From Strigops habroptila (Eukaryota; Chordata; Aves; Psittaciformes; Psittacidae): DNA of 64,000 bases. Each line of letters starts with the position of its first letter. Positions within the stretch are counted from its first letter, which is position 1. Below the pieces are notes generated by a model. The model worked only from the letters and a program-made list of their open reading frames with translations. It ran no database searches and was not told the origin of the DNA. Below are positions 26,001-37,436 of this stretch, piece by piece. The stretch is from NCBI RefSeq assembly GCF_004027225.2, contig NC_044284.2, positions 41,154,420 to 41,218,419 of the forward strand, in the 5' to 3' direction. The translations under genes and the position numbers were made by a program.

Positions 26001-29000
26001 CACATGCTTGGTAGAGATGAGCTTGAGCATACTTCTAAAGCACATGCTAATCTTAAAGATGTGCTTAAACCCTGTGGGATTTGAAGGTAAGCTGTGCCTA
26101 ACAGCACTGATGGCATGAGTCCTTTGTCTTTTACTTTTTGATGCGCTTGTGGTTGGTCACTTAAATCTGCCACAGGCAGCCCTCAGTTTCTGAGCTGAAA
26201 ATCACCACAGTCACGTCTGTCTACACTGTGAAACAATTATCATCTGGAAGCTTTGCATTTTGTAGCCTCTTACTGGAGTTGAAGTATTTCTAATGAAACA
26301 ATGGACACCAAATATTGTCTCTTTCCTTGTGCCTTCTAGGCTGGTCCTAGGATTTGACCTGTTGGTCTTTGTTTTTGGAAAGTTCCCAATCGTCTTCTGT
26401 ACTTGGCTGTGCATGTTCTGTGCCACAGTTATTGTTCCATACAACCTTTTTGTCTGGTGGGCCCAAGGCTATTGCAGTTCCTCTCGTCGGGCAATCCGCT
26501 CTCTCTGCTATGGAATGTTGTTCACACTGTTCCAAACAGCTGGGCTCGGATTGGGACCAACCTATATTGCTGTATCGTATGCCCTGCCTCCAGCTTCCCG
26601 TTTCATTGTAATACTGGAACAGGTAAGTCCCTACACAGTATCTTTGGATGTATTGAATCTTGTTTTCAAAACGGAAAGTGTCCTTTTTCCTAAGGAGTCA
26701 AGTGTTGCTTTTAGTCATTAAATTAAGCCAGGGCTGTGGATGGAGTTTGTCTTTGACTTGAAAACAGACTTACATGCAGCAAGTCTAATGAGAAAAAGTA
26801 GATAGTAAACTTCATTTTGACCTGGAAACCTGGTTTGGTTGGTTTTGGTTTGTTTGGGGTTTTTTTTTGTTTTGGTTTTTTTTACCCTGTGTTTAAGATT
26901 TTGCTGTGAGTTTTTGCTGAACATACTTTGAGGCTGAAATTCCATTGATTTCTAGTTGACTTGTGGATTTCTAACTGCTTAAATCCAACTTTGAGAGACT
27001 TATGCCATAGTTCACAAGGAAGCTATGATATTCCTCTTAAGAAAAAACTAAGAAAAGCAGACGTACATAGTCAGCAAGTGGTTCCTGTTTCCCTTTCTGT
27101 TCCCAAGAAGTAACTGTCTTTGTCCTGTAGTCAGAACATTATTGAAAGTGGAATTTTCTTATTTGGGGGAAGTGGGAGGAAGAGTGCAAGAGTGTGGAGG
27201 ACTGGTCAGACCATTGGGTTACAACAGGGATGGTCAGAGGTGAGCGTAGGTTTGAAGAATTAACTTTGGGTTAGCCCTCCCTTTGGTCCTTCAGTGTTAA
27301 ATAAAAAACCCTGTTTGGCAGCTGTGGACTATTTGTGCGGGGTGCCACCTTATTCCAATATGGTGGTAATTGCTGTAGAACACATCTAACTTCAAGGAGT
27401 TGGTTTCAAGACTTTCCTTGTAAAAGGGGTAAATTGGAGAGAAACAAAGATGTTGAAGATGTTGCTTTAAATGCTTGATCCAGTCTTTATTGAGAAGTTG
27501 GGAAAGTGAGAATATTAAACTGATGCGCTCTTGGTCTTACAGGTTCGTCTTGTTATGAAGGCTCATTCATTCATCCGGGAAAATGTACCCAGAGTCCTGT
27601 CCTCTGTAAAGGACAAGTCCAGTGAGTAACTTGCCATACTACTTTTGGTAGCAGTGCATAACCAGCTCTTGTTTCCTCTCCATTGCTCTGAGCTCCCCTT
27701 CTGAATTGGAGAGGTAGAATTTGAATAGGTGACTTTGGATGGAGATGTCACGAGGCTCTAAGCTGGCCTTCTGCATCATAATTTCAGCCTGAACCTTTTC
27801 ATTTGGTATTAGGCAGTGAGCTAGACTGTTGTTCAGGTGCAAGTCATCTTTGCATCTTAAGTCTTTCTTCAACATGATTTCTTATTTCTGCTTTTAAGAG
27901 CAAAAGGTATTTAGAGACTGCCTGCATACCTCCAGTTCAGTGCTCTAGTTGAAATGACGCCAACTGTAGAGGCACAGAAGCTCTTTCAGTAAGGCATGCC
28001 AGAGCAGAACATGAACCCACATGTTGATACAGGCCTTACAGCTTCATCTTCCAGGAAAATAAATGTGATACCGAAGTGTTAGCACTGCACTACTGTTAGT
28101 CACCCTCATTTGTAAACTATGCTTCCTGGCAATTCTATCTGACGGGTCGTCTTGGTTTGGTTTATTTTCTGCAAATCCCATACCTTTAGTTGCAGACTGA
28201 AGTTTTTTGATGTGGTAAAGGTTCTATGTTGTGAAAGAGTACTGGGAAACTGAAGCATGAGTAAGCAAAAAGACTGCAGAGTTTTCTTTTTTAATTTTTA
28301 TTCCCCCTTCCAGGCACAGTACCTATTCCCAGAATTTCTCAGTACCTGTACTTCCTCTTTGCTCCCACCCTCATCTACAGAGACAACTATCCCAGGTAAT
28401 GTAAGAAACACCAATAGAACATCAAAGTAGTCTAAAACCTGAAGCCAACATTAAGCATCCCTGGATGTGATGGGTTCAATTTATGCGTTAGAGCTTTCAT
28501 AAACATGTGGTTAAGTCAGTAACCCGGCAAGGGCAGGGCTTGGTCTTGAAAACTCACTCTAACCCTAATAGTGTTCTGGCTTTACAGTTCTGGTTTTATT
28601 TCTTTGGGAAGTGCACTTGAAGTGAAACAAATTAAGAGCGTGCTACTGAGTATCTGATGATGCACAGTTCCTGCAGTAGGCTTGTGTGTTGTTTTTATGT
28701 GGTGCTAATAAGCAGCCCTGCCTCTTGAGTTTGAGGAGGTAGGCTGAAGCCTTTAAAACTGGGAACTCCCAAACTTTTCTGTGCTTTGCTGGATTGCACA
28801 TTGACAATTGTCAAGTCAGCAGTCCTTTACATGACTATTGGGCAGCTTACCACCTCCTACGTAATTGCATAATGCTGCCCTCCAGATACTTTTCCATTTA
28901 CGAAATTGCTGTAGTTGTCCTGCTGTAGTTGAAAGTGGAGAACCAGCAATTTGGGCAGACGTCTCTTGGATGTCAGGAGATTAAGAACTCTGGAATTCAA

Positions 29001-32000
29001 GCCCCATTTTTTCTCAGAGTATAGATCAGTAAAATCAATAACTGAAGGGAGGTCTTTCCTGCTTTGAGCTCCTATTTAGATATGATATCATGTGTTCTTT
29101 TTCCTAGGAATCCCACAATAAGATGGGGCTATGTAGCTACCAAATTTGCACAGGTGAGTAGTGCAGCTTTCTGAAGAATGCACTTTTGGAAGTTATCTAA
29201 ACTGTGTTGCTCAGCAGTTCTCCCTTTGGCATTAAATCATTGTTTATTTGGTGGGGGCTTACCAGAATAGAATACTTTTTAATGACTAAAAAAAGAAACA
29301 GTGATTATGCTGCACTAATGGTTGTATCAAGGAGGGGAAAAAAATAGTAATTGCTTTAAACAAGCCTTTAGAGTCCATTCCATACAAACAAAAGCTGCGT
29401 GTATGTGGGGAGAGCAGTATCCATGCTCTGGCCCTCTTTCTTTACACTAATACTGTATTGTAATGCACTGGCACAGCTACCTGTCAGGAGATATTTGGAC
29501 CAATTTTGAAACAACGAGGCCTGGGGTCCAAATCTTCAGTGCTTATTTGAGCTTAAAGTTGACCTGACCTTGACATTTCTGGATATGAGCTTCAATAGCT
29601 TCTTGTGGATGTGTTTCCAAGTAGTGGCTTTGTGTGATGGAAACATTTACTTTCACACAATGCATTCATGGTTTAAAAAGCAAAACAATTAAAAGGCATG
29701 AAAAGGCCTTTGGCTGCTTGCACTTCGACAAAAGAGGGTGGCAAAGCACACACCTGGCTTACAGCAGTCAGAGCATTTAAAGCAGTGACTTGCATTTTGA
29801 CCCTAATCCAAAACATGGGTTCATTAGCCAAAGAAGGCCTGAGGTGATTTGGCCTGTAAACACCCCCTTTGGGATAAAAGAAAAGTAAGCTTTAATATTT
29901 GAAAAATACTTACTGTAGTTAAATCTGGTTTTTCTGCCCTTGACTAGGGCCCAGATCAAGGGTACTTTCTTTGGCCTTGGCACAAATCTGTGTCATAACT
30001 TCTGAATTGATAAGACTAGGAGAAACTTAGAGCTGCTGTAGTAGTAAAGACAAGTTGGTTCTGCTCCTGGCTTTCAATGTGCTATAGAGATGGTTGTGGC
30101 TTACTTTCTGGCTGGACCCTTAGGGAATTTTATTGACAGCAATGTAAAATAAAAGTATTTCCATTTGTTTTGCCAGATGCTGTTCCTGTCCCAGAGTTGT
30201 CAAGTGGGGGTGTGTTAATTGTGCATTTCTCTTATGAAATCATTTTCTTTTTTGTTCCAGGTGCTTGGTTCACTTTTTTATGCCTACTACATCTTTGTGA
30301 GGCTCTGCATTCCTCAGTTTCACAACAGTAGTCAAGAAACCTTCAATCTTCGAGGGCTGGTCCTCTGCATCTTCAATTCCATTCTGCCAGGTATGACCTA
30401 GATTTGTGAGTGACTATTATGTTTATGGAAGAGGCAGAAGGGAGGGGAAGTGCTTCATATGAAGTGCATTCATGACAGGCAAAGATCAGCAAAAGAGGTC
30501 TTGTGGGCAGACTTAAGACAGCGTTATGGTGTTAACCTTTAGAATCAGCAGCACAAAAAAAACCCCAAAAACTTGGGTTTAAATTTAACTCTCTTCAAAG
30601 TCAAATTCTAGGCTCTGTGGAACTCTAGCTATAATGCTTTTACTTTTTTGTATAGGTATTACAATGCTCATCTGTGTCAGTGCCTATAGGAACAATCTTA
30701 ACTGTATTACATGCTCTTGCTTATGGCTGGGGAAGAACACTGCAAAAACAGTCTGAATCTACCTTGTTTCTAGGTGTACTGATTCTCTTCCTGGTTTTCT
30801 TTGCGTTCCTTCACTGTTGGCTCAATGCATTTGCCGAGATGCTGCGCTTTGCAGATAGGATGTTTTACAAGGTAAGAAGAGGAGTCACAGTTTATAAGGC
30901 TTCTAAAATTCCTTTTCCTAATGAAAAGGAAGGATGAGGAAATTGAGTATTGTTTTACCAAACAAGGCATCCGCAGGGTTTTGCTTGTTTTATGCTGCTA
31001 GGACTTAGATTTGTTGCTGTGCTGTAAAACCAATCTGATTTCTACTTGGCAGTCTAAATTGTTTTTAAGGTAACATACTCTGTGAGCAAACAGAACCAGC
31101 CAGTGGTCCTACCCAATAGCTCTCTTCACACTTTTTATTATTTATCATCTCAGCCACTGCAGTTTGGGATGAAACCAAACTTTGATACACAGAGCGAAAT
31201 GTTGAAAGTGTAGTGGAAAGCATTATTTCATGGCACGTCTTGTTACATTAGCTTGGTACTATTCTGATCAATATTTTCCAACTTGGTATCCTAGAAAATA
31301 CCTGTAGAATATTTTATGCTTAATGACATTTATAGTCTTTCAACTGTGCTTTCAGGACTGGTGGAATTCCACTTCCTATGCAAACTACTACCGGACCTGG
31401 AATGTGGTAGTACATGACTGGCTCTATTACTATGCCTACAGGGACTTCCTTTGGGTGAGTAAAAGAAAATGTGTTCTTTTGTTTTGTTAATTAAACATTT
31501 AATTACTGTGGAAGAGAGTACATTTGTCAAGATGCAGCATCACTGTCCACTGAGAAGCAAAAGAATATCTTGCCTCAGCTGTTGCGGGTAGCCACTGTGC
31601 TTTTTAGAAATCCATTGCTCATTTCCAAGTCTTTAATGTCTGCAAAATGTGGGTCTGAGATGTAAGAATGTGAGGATCGACCCAACAGTCTGAACTGATG
31701 TTGCACTATTTTGATGAGCTGTGATAGATATTTCATGAGTGGGCTCAACCTGAGTACTTACGCAGGAGATCAGAAATATGCCCTAAGCAAAACACCTAAA
31801 ATCCACAGTGCTCTGTAAAGCACTTAGCATTTCATGTATGTATAATATTTGGTATTCTTCTCTTTTCCAGTTTTTTGGTAAGAAGTTCAAAGCAGCAGCT
31901 ATGCTATCTGTCTTCACAGTATCAGCTGCTGTGCACGAATATGTTCTGAGCATCTGCTTCGGCTTTTTCTATCCAGTTCTCTTTTGCCTGTTTACGTGTT

Positions 32001-32056
32001 TTGGAAGTAAGTTCCAAGGAGAGAGTACGTGAGTGGGTTGTGGGTTTTGTGGTTTG

Positions 32057-32092
<36 letters not shown>

Positions 32093-33887
32093 AAGCATGC
32101 TTTGCCCCTCTGATAATGATGCTAGTTATTCTTTAGGCACTAACACATAGAACTGTTTCTTGTCCAAGAGTTGCAATTTTGAGTCCAAACTTTGTGAAGG
32201 GATTTTTGCAGCAAAGTAGCTCAGTAGATACACTTACACACACAATCTGGGTTTGCAAGCTTAGGATTTAAATGAGTAAGGTGTTGATGGAGAGGAAGAG
32301 CACTATATATGAAACACTGCTGTTCATGTGACGCTACATATTTTAATAGCACAGTTTCCTCTTTGCCACATCTTAGTTGAATTGTCAGCAGGAAATCTCC
32401 CTCTTTAAAGTCATAGTGTAAGATAAGCATTACTTTGCTATTACAGTGAGGAAGAGAGTCCATTTAGAAATTAGAGCTCTTGCATTTCATTTTGGGTTTT
32501 GAGTTAGAATGAGTTAGAGGTGGCTTAGAGTTTGAGAGCCTTCTGCCAGCATGTCTTGGTTGCCAGCATAATACAAACAATATTGATCCCCAGAGGCATA
32601 CAGCTGGGCCAGCTTGCTGGCAAACTTACTGGGAGTAAATGGCAAATCAGCTCATAGTATTTGCTCTACTGCCAAGCATAATCAGATTTTCTTGCACTAT
32701 ACTGACCTCATGGAGCAGCCTTGTTGCTCCAGAGATGAAGCGAAGGGAGGTAAAGATCCAAGGAAATCAGTTGATCTTTGGTTCTTTAATCCTTAGTTTG
32801 TTTCTGAACGGTGCTTCTCATCTCGTCTATCCGTAGTGGTCTTCAACTTCATCCTTAATGACCGTCGGAAAGGCCCCATCTGGAACGTGATCATGTGGAC
32901 TTCCCTCTTCCTGGGCCAAGGTGTCATCATTTGCCTCTATAGCCAGGAGTGGTATGCTCGTCAGTACTGCCCTGTGGAAAATGTGAGTGACTGATCTTTC
33001 CCATGGGATAACTGACCACACGAGTGGCTTGTTCTTTCTTGCTGTGGGCACAGGGCAGAAGTTTAAGTGGCACAAGTCTTTCTGGCAGTGTTGTATCAGA
33101 TCATTTAGTTATTTAGTCTGGAAACTGCCTAACAAAAGTGCTTTCATTAGCGCTCTTTCTATGCTGATAGTATTTCACTACTTGAAATTGAGGGTATGTT
33201 TTCCTCAGTTTCATTTCTGAGGACATAAGCCAGTACTTGAGAGTACGCTAGGCAGTTCAGGCTGTGTGAATGGAACTGCAGCATGTGGCCAGTGAGGTCA
33301 GCAGAAACCTTTCTAGGAGGCCCACAAAAAATGGAGCCTATTGTGTTTCTCCCAGGCTAGAGTGGGTGGCAGTGAGAATTGGTTGCCTGTAAATGGTCAG
33401 TTTGGGGTTTAGTTGGTGTTACTTTCTCTGACTTATAACTCATTTTCTTGGTACCAGATTGTGTTCTATGTAAAACTTCTTGCTGTTCTAGTTGATCGCA
33501 GTTTTAACCCAAGGCATCCAGGCAATCTCTATTTTAAGTTTGTTTCTCCTCAATTAAGAGTTTACCATCATAAATGGCTGTTTTTTTGACACAATGTACT
33601 ACTAGGTGCAGCATTTACCTGGTGTATCAGGACTGGGGGTAAGGTGGGTGGCAGGCAAGCAACTTGTGGCTGTAGCTAGGCTTCCATTCACTGTTTAGTG
33701 AGGATAACAGGGTTGCAGTGTGTAGAAATGCAGTTTGACCTTTCCCATTAGGGAAATCTGACTTCAGTGGACCACACACAACTGGTGCTGTTGGCCTGTG
33801 ACTAACTTACTGCCTCTCCATGTTTTGCAGCCCACATTCCTGGACTACTTAAAACCACGCTCATGGTCATGTCATATGAAGATGTAA
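10972..33887 (+). CDS. SOAT1: Sterol O-acyltransferase 1 (ACAT1), spliced coding region of 15 exons
   Basis: The enzyme esterifies cholesterol with long-chain fatty acyl-CoA in the endoplasmic reticulum membrane, storing excess sterol as cholesteryl ester. It belongs to the MBOAT family. Fifteen coding exons join in consistent phase into 551 codons plus stop; human SOAT1 is 550 residues. The N-terminal 130-140 residues are polar and cytosolic and are the most diverged part. Hydrophobic segments begin near residue 142. The family signature FYxDWWN spans residues 404-410, split between two exons. The catalytic histidine is H461 in VSAAVHEY (human H460). All donors are GT with GTRAGT-like context and all acceptors are AG. 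The ATG at 10972 sits six bases after an acceptor and aligns with the human start. Only the last five residues (CHMKM) depart sharply from the mammalian end. Identity is by recalled human sequence; certainty is very high. Confidence 0.97.
16667..16690. repeat. Perfect palindrome, 11-bp arms, 2-bp spacer
   Basis: ACAAGCTTACA at 16667-16677 is followed by GG and by its exact reverse complement at 16680-16690. Both arms contain AAGCTT. It lies in SOAT1 intron 2. Confidence 0.95.
17891..17917. repeat. Perfect inverted repeat, 11-bp arms, 5-nt loop
   Basis: TCAGACTAGTG at 17891-17901 pairs exactly with CACTAGTCTGA at 17907-17917 around the loop TGCAT. Transcribed, it would form a compact 11-bp hairpin within SOAT1 intron 2. 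Confidence 0.95.
19215..19273 (+). CDS. SOAT1: SOAT1 coding exon 2 (residues 42-61)
   Basis: A 59-base exon between CTTCCTTAG and GTAAAT. It reads [20 protein letters not shown], parallel to the human segment ending in TAEAE. Phase runs from 1 to 0. Confidence 0.93.
20405..20476 (+). repeat. Paired poly(T) runs
   Basis: A run of 25 T followed by 7 C occupies 20405-20436, and a run of 18 T occupies 20459-20476, with 22 bases between them. Run lengths may vary between individuals or be assembly-sensitive. Confidence 0.95.
21302..21345 (+). repeat. G/T-rich tract
   Basis: About 40 bases of G and T only (GGTTTTGG, GTTGGGTTG and GGGGTTT pieces) in SOAT1 intron 3. Composition is similar to 5834-5910. 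Confidence 0.8.
23785..23933 (+). CDS. SOAT1: SOAT1 coding exon 3 (residues 62-110)
   Basis: The exon begins [14 protein letters not shown], close to human ELKPFFMKEVGSHF, and ends ELHKA plus two bases of an arginine codon before donor GTAAGT. It is cytosolic N-terminal sequence. The middle ([14 protein letters not shown]) is a serine-rich variable patch. Confidence 0.95.
24026..24085 (+). CDS. SOAT1: SOAT1 coding exon 4 (residues 111-130)
   Basis: A 60-base exon that reads [12 protein letters not shown] then TVRRSLL after the split arginine; LRAPPE and GKIF are shared with human. Donor GTGAGT leaves two bases of codon 131. Confidence 0.95.
24520..24627 (+). CDS. SOAT1: SOAT1 coding exon 5 (residues 131-166), first membrane segment
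   Basis: The exon reads [16 protein letters not shown] followed by a strongly hydrophobic run (about residues 142-160) and ends at DFIDEG. This is the first transmembrane helix, nearly identical to human. Donor GTAAGA. Confidence 0.97.
26340..26622 (+). CDS. SOAT1: SOAT1 coding exon 6 (residues 167-261)
   Basis: The longest coding exon, at 283 bases. It starts with split R167 then [16 protein letters not shown] and ends [12 protein letters not shown] before donor GTAAGT. It contains two or more membrane helices. FGPTY in human corresponds to LGPTY here, and LPPASRF is identical. Confidence 0.97.
26829..26885 (+). repeat. G/T-rich tract
   Basis: About 55 bases of G and T with GGTTTGGTTGG and GGGGTTTTTTTTTG pieces, in the intron after SOAT1 coding exon 6. 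Confidence 0.8.
27543..27621 (+). CDS. SOAT1: SOAT1 coding exon 7 (residues 262-287)
   Basis: Reads [19 protein letters not shown] then SSVKDKS, parallel to human [19 protein letters not shown]. Donor GTGAGT follows the first base of a serine codon. Confidence 0.97.
28314..28395 (+). CDS. SOAT1: SOAT1 coding exon 8 (residues 288-314)
   Basis: Reads [20 protein letters not shown] and then IYRDNYP, with the next arginine split across the junction. [12 protein letters not shown] is a hallmark of the family. Donor GTAATG. Confidence 0.97.
29108..29153 (+). CDS. SOAT1: SOAT1 coding exon 9 (residues 315-330)
   Basis: A 46-base exon reading [16 protein letters not shown], nearly identical to the human segment. 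Donor GTGAGT; phase 2 to 0. Confidence 0.97.
30261..30390 (+). CDS. SOAT1: SOAT1 coding exon 10 (residues 331-373)
   Basis: Begins [16 protein letters not shown] and ends [10 protein letters not shown] plus one base of glycine. A membrane helix is followed by a lumenal or cytosolic loop. Donor GTATGA. Confidence 0.97.
30774..30871 (+). CDS. SOAT1: SOAT1 coding exon 11 (residues 374-406)
   Basis: Reads [20 protein letters not shown] then [13 protein letters not shown]. It ends inside the FYxDWWN signature, supplying FYK at residues 404-406. Donor GTAAGA. Confidence 0.98.
31356..31454 (+). CDS. SOAT1: SOAT1 coding exon 12 (residues 407-439)
   Basis: Begins [20 protein letters not shown] and ends [10 protein letters not shown]. 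It completes the FYxDWWN motif, which in this acyltransferase family is implicated in acyl-CoA binding. Donor GTGAGT. Confidence 0.98.
31871..32006 (+). CDS. SOAT1: SOAT1 coding exon 13 (residues 440-484), catalytic histidine
   Basis: Reads [20 protein letters not shown] then [19 protein letters not shown]461 in VHEY corresponds to the active-site histidine of human SOAT1 (H460). Donor GTAAGT leaves one base of the next methionine codon. Confidence 0.98.
32059..32087 (+). repeat. Poly(T) run of 29
   Basis: Uninterrupted T29 starting 52 bases after the donor of SOAT1 coding exon 13. Confidence 0.95.
32837..32982 (+). CDS. SOAT1: SOAT1 coding exon 14 (residues 485-533)
   Basis: Reads [20 protein letters not shown] then [20 protein letters not shown] and [16 protein letters not shown] is conserved with human. 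It carries the penultimate membrane segment. Donor GTGAGT. Confidence 0.98.
33831..33887 (+). CDS. SOAT1: SOAT1 terminal coding exon (residues 534-551 and stop)
   Basis: Reads [18 protein letters not shown] and stops at TAA 33885-33887. PTFLDY and PRSW match human; the final CHMKM replaces the mammalian CRYVF. The exon is preceded by a clean TGTTTTGCAG acceptor. Confidence 0.96.
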   Translation, partial: PTFLDYLKPRSWSCHMKM

Positions 33888-36125
33888 AAATGGTGTGCTC
33901 TGGCCATGTCGTCACAGAATATCAGAGTTGTCCTCCAAGTATTTGGACCAATGATCAAACTCACTACGGATTTTTCTAAGGGAAGTTGTGCCTCCTGATT
34001 ATTGGGGAGAAACTGTAATTTTTTTAAACATTACTGAGACAAACCAGTTGACCTGGTTTGCAGCAGGCTTTAGGCAGCATCTACTATGTGCTGTCTCACT
34101 TTGAGCCGTTTCATGCCAGTAAAACATTGAGCTGAAGGGTGTCTACTGGAATCCTACTCATCCAGGGGTGCCCCCCCGTTGCTGCTCTTCTGGACAACAG
34201 ATAGGCTAGTAGATCTGCTAGTAGCTCATTGTTGGCATCCGTCCACCTACATTAGCCATCCCTTTGCAATTTTTTTTCTCCCTTTTGGTAACAGGATGTC
34301 CACAAAACTTGCATTCTTCATCATCCTGTCTGCTGCTATGATGTGGACAAGTGGCAGAGCAACAGTATATTTGCCTCCTTGCTCTGAAGATAGCCAAAGT
34401 ATTCCTGGATGGCTTTGAACTGCATTCTGTGTATGTTAGCTGCCTACAGATGTAAAATGGGCAGAGGAAGAGGGAATTGTAGTTTACTTGTGGCTGTGTT
34501 GGAGAGCCAGGTTCAGAAGCAGGGCATGGTGTGTGCAGTCTTTATATGACTTTTTATGCTGAAAATTTCTGTTTTCTCTGTATTCGTTTAGTTCCCAACT
34601 GACTTAATAGCATTTTTGTTCTCTGAAGGCCCTTGCAACTTGAGGAATAGTTTTTCTTCTAGCTCTTCCTTTCTCTTGCTTCAGATAATCAATTCTTATA
34701 ACACAATTAACTTGTAAAAGAGCTTTTGCTTTAATTTGGCAGATGTACAAGTTGTTAAGGTTTTCTTTAGTGGGAGATTTGAAATACTACAACCCAGCTG
34801 GAAGAAGATGCAATCAACTTTACAGGTACATTCTGCATTCTCATGTGAAATGGCTACGCCCAGTCCAGTATGCCAGCACGCCTTGGTGCCTTTTGCCAGT
34901 GTGTGTTGCAGCAGCTTCTAACGCTGCCAGTGGGAGATGAGGGTGGACCCTGTGGCTGGAGTCAGAGCTGCTTTTTCATCTGTCCATGTCTGCTCTTGTG
35001 CCAGTGGAGGCTTCAAGTGAAGATCAGTTTTCCAGGTATTGCCACCCTCTTTCTGAAGAGGGAGGACATCCTCCCATACAAACGCACAAAAGCAGAAGCA
35101 TTACATGAATTTGGTCTTTCAATTTCTATTAATTAGGCAGAGTCCTTTCAGTTTCCTTGTTCTGTCAGATGCTAAACACAAAAGGGAACTTACATAGAAT
35201 CTGGCTACATAGTATTTCTCCAGTTTTGCTGGAATTGCAGCTCCCCTTATTGACGAGAGATGGTAACCTGATGGAGGTACCTTAACTTTGGTCACAGAGA
35301 TTTTTGAGTTACTCAAATGTTCTTTATTGGCACTTTTTGGTAATGGCTTTTCTTCACTGACCTACAGCCTTGGTATTTGATACCAGCAGTATTGGGACCG
35401 TTTATGGCCTTATATCCTGATCCATTTAAGACTGTCTTTTGGGCTTCTATTTTTACTAAGCTGAGCCAAAAGTAATTTCATGAAAGCTAGGTAACACTTA
35501 AACTCTTCCAGGTTTTTAGTCTTCTGTAAGAAGGAATCCCACTCGCGCACAGTGAGGACCTTGTGTCGGGTCAAATTTGCCAAATGCAGTATGTGGCTCT
35601 CCTGAAAATATCTCCTGATAGAACTTGTTTGTTGAAACAGTTGGGTTAATTTCAGAGGAAGGGGTTCATGTATGTACTCAAACTTGGCAGTGTTACTATA
35701 TAAAATCCTGAGAATTAAATGGATTACTTAATCCTTATTCAATCCTGAATCTTCTACTGTACATTTTTTGGGAGGAAGGAACAGAAATGCTGGAGCAAGT
35801 AAGGTTCCTATTTGGAAAAAATCAACCAAACAAAACCCCACCACCCTTTGGCCAAACAGCTTTGTAACCTCCTTAGTGTAGAATTAAGTTTAGTCCAGTA
35901 CTTTTTAGTTGTGGTGCTCAAAACACTTATGTACAAGATGTAACTCTACTCAGTTTGGGTGTGAGGGATTAGGGACTTGGTTTGCCTCTCGATGCTTGTG
36001 TCAGGTCTTGCTGCTGTCTTGGTGTTCTCAAAAGGAGATCAAATGATGGCACTTTGTGTCAAGTTCCGGTGTTTCCCTCGCAGCCGATGCTGTCATATTC
36101 CTAATAAAGGATACCAGCATTTACT
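33888..36125 (+). other. SOAT1: SOAT1 3' untranslated region
   Basis: Non-coding sequence from the TAA stop to a poly(A) signal at 36103-36108. No protein-like open frame. An earlier ATTAAA at about 35714 could give a shorter 3' UTR. The exact cleavage point is inferred. Confidence 0.6.
36103..36108 (+). terminator. SOAT1: SOAT1 poly(A) signal AATAAA
   Basis: Canonical AATAAA followed within 40 bases by a GU-rich stretch (CTGTGTCAGTGTTC), the expected arrangement for cleavage near 36120-36125. Confidence 0.6.
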
Positions 36126-36312
36126 GTGTCAGTGTTCTTGCTGTTTAAGCCTGAGGGCTTGAGCATCTGGCAAGCAAAAGGCAACTAGAAAGGAATGCTC
36201 AGCTGTTGGAACTAGTTTTTGACAGGCTGAGATTTTTAGCCTTGTAGATCAAGGCATCTGGCAACCATGCTGTCAGGACATTAACAATCAGGATTAATTT
36301 CAGTTTCATGGG

Positions 36313-36352
36313 TGGTTGTTTTTGTTGGTTTTTGGGTTTTTTTTTTTAATTG
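36313..36352 (+). repeat. G/T-rich tract
   Basis: About 40 bases almost entirely G and T (GGTTGTTTTTGTTGG and GGGTTTT pieces), just downstream of the SOAT1 poly(A) signal. Confidence 0.7.
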
Positions 36353-37373
36353 CTTTTGAATGTGGGCTCATCATCATTTTTCTCAAGAGTACTGGAGGGG
36401 AAATGCTAAGTCTTTTGCACATTGCTTGTTTAATTCGTCAATTATACCATGTTTGTTGGAGTTTCCTTAGGCTGTGAGTGCCAGAGCTAGCAGTATGGTG
36501 TTCTGGTCAATAATGAGGGTGCTGGGGTTCACAACCTGCCCTTTACAAGTTCTTAATAATAATATATAGTTTTCTGTGGCTCTTTCCAATACAAGAACTG
36601 TGCAGCTTGCTTCCATGGTAACTTCTCAGCTTCGAGGTGGGAAGCCTTCAGCTTTGGAATAGCAGCCAGTGCAGCTGCAGCTCCTTGCTTAATAACATCA
36701 CAAAAATCAGTATTAATGTGGCGAAATGTGTCTCGTTTTTAAAACAGTTTGATCTCGGGAAGACCGAACCTCTGCAGAATCTTTGTGCCTAGTATGTCCT
36801 TTCTGTTGGGGGGTTTAGCTTCCAGCCTTCTGAGGTAAAGAAGCCCTGCATGTGAGCTGTGAAGTGTATGCTATCCTGTGACAGCCGTCCAAGTAAGGCA
36901 TGTGCCACACTGGGAGCGGGGGGGAATCCTTGATGTATTTTCTTACTACAAAATGGCATGGATTACATGGATCGGTCTGCTGCTAAAGGAAAACTGCACG
37001 GTTGGAGCTCCAGTTGAGCATAGCTGGGCTGGAAGGATGGCAGTCCGGCGATAAGCAAGCCCACACACACTGTGGCATTGGGGTTCTCAACCAGCTTCCC
37101 ACTGTGGCTCTGAGCCAGCTGAGGTCAGCCTTGTCTCTTCTCCCTGAGCTTGCAGCCATTGCTGCCCTTCACCTGTGGTGGCCGGGGAGAGGCAGCCACC
37201 ATGTGCTGCTGTGTGCCCCAGCACGCGTGGTTCCATGTATGCAACCTGTACAGAGTTCTGTTGCGCAGAAGAGCTGTTTATAATCTACTGTATTACAGCA
37301 GTTGAAATATATTTTGCTATTAGGGGAGAAAAAAATTGTCTCAGCCTGTTTCTTCTCTGAGGCTCCTGATTTG

Positions 37374-37436
37374 GCGGGGTGGGGGGGGTTGTGAGAGGGC
37401 ATTGGGGAGTGGGGCTGGGGGTGGACCAAGAGGGGT
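37374..37436 (+). repeat. G-quadruplex-prone G-rich stretch
   Basis: At least six runs of three or more G within about 60 bases, including a G8 run, with short loops on the + strand. The pattern satisfies the common G3+N1-12 definition several times. Confidence 0.7.

Larger units (their letters stand above)
24628..33830 (+). other. SOAT1: SOAT1 introns between coding exons 5 and 15
   Basis: Ten introns of about 0.4-1.7 kb. The stretches longer than 300 bases hold no additional exon or RNA gene that I can support. Notable contents are a G/T tract at 26829-26885 and a 29-base T run at 32059-32087. The short open frames in these introns lack splice sites or family similarity. Confidence 0.85.

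Noticed and set aside
26293-26721. ATG at 26293 as the start of a separate 142-residue membrane protein
   Set aside because: The protein-like part begins exactly at the 26340 acceptor and is SOAT1 coding exon 6; the bases before it are intron.
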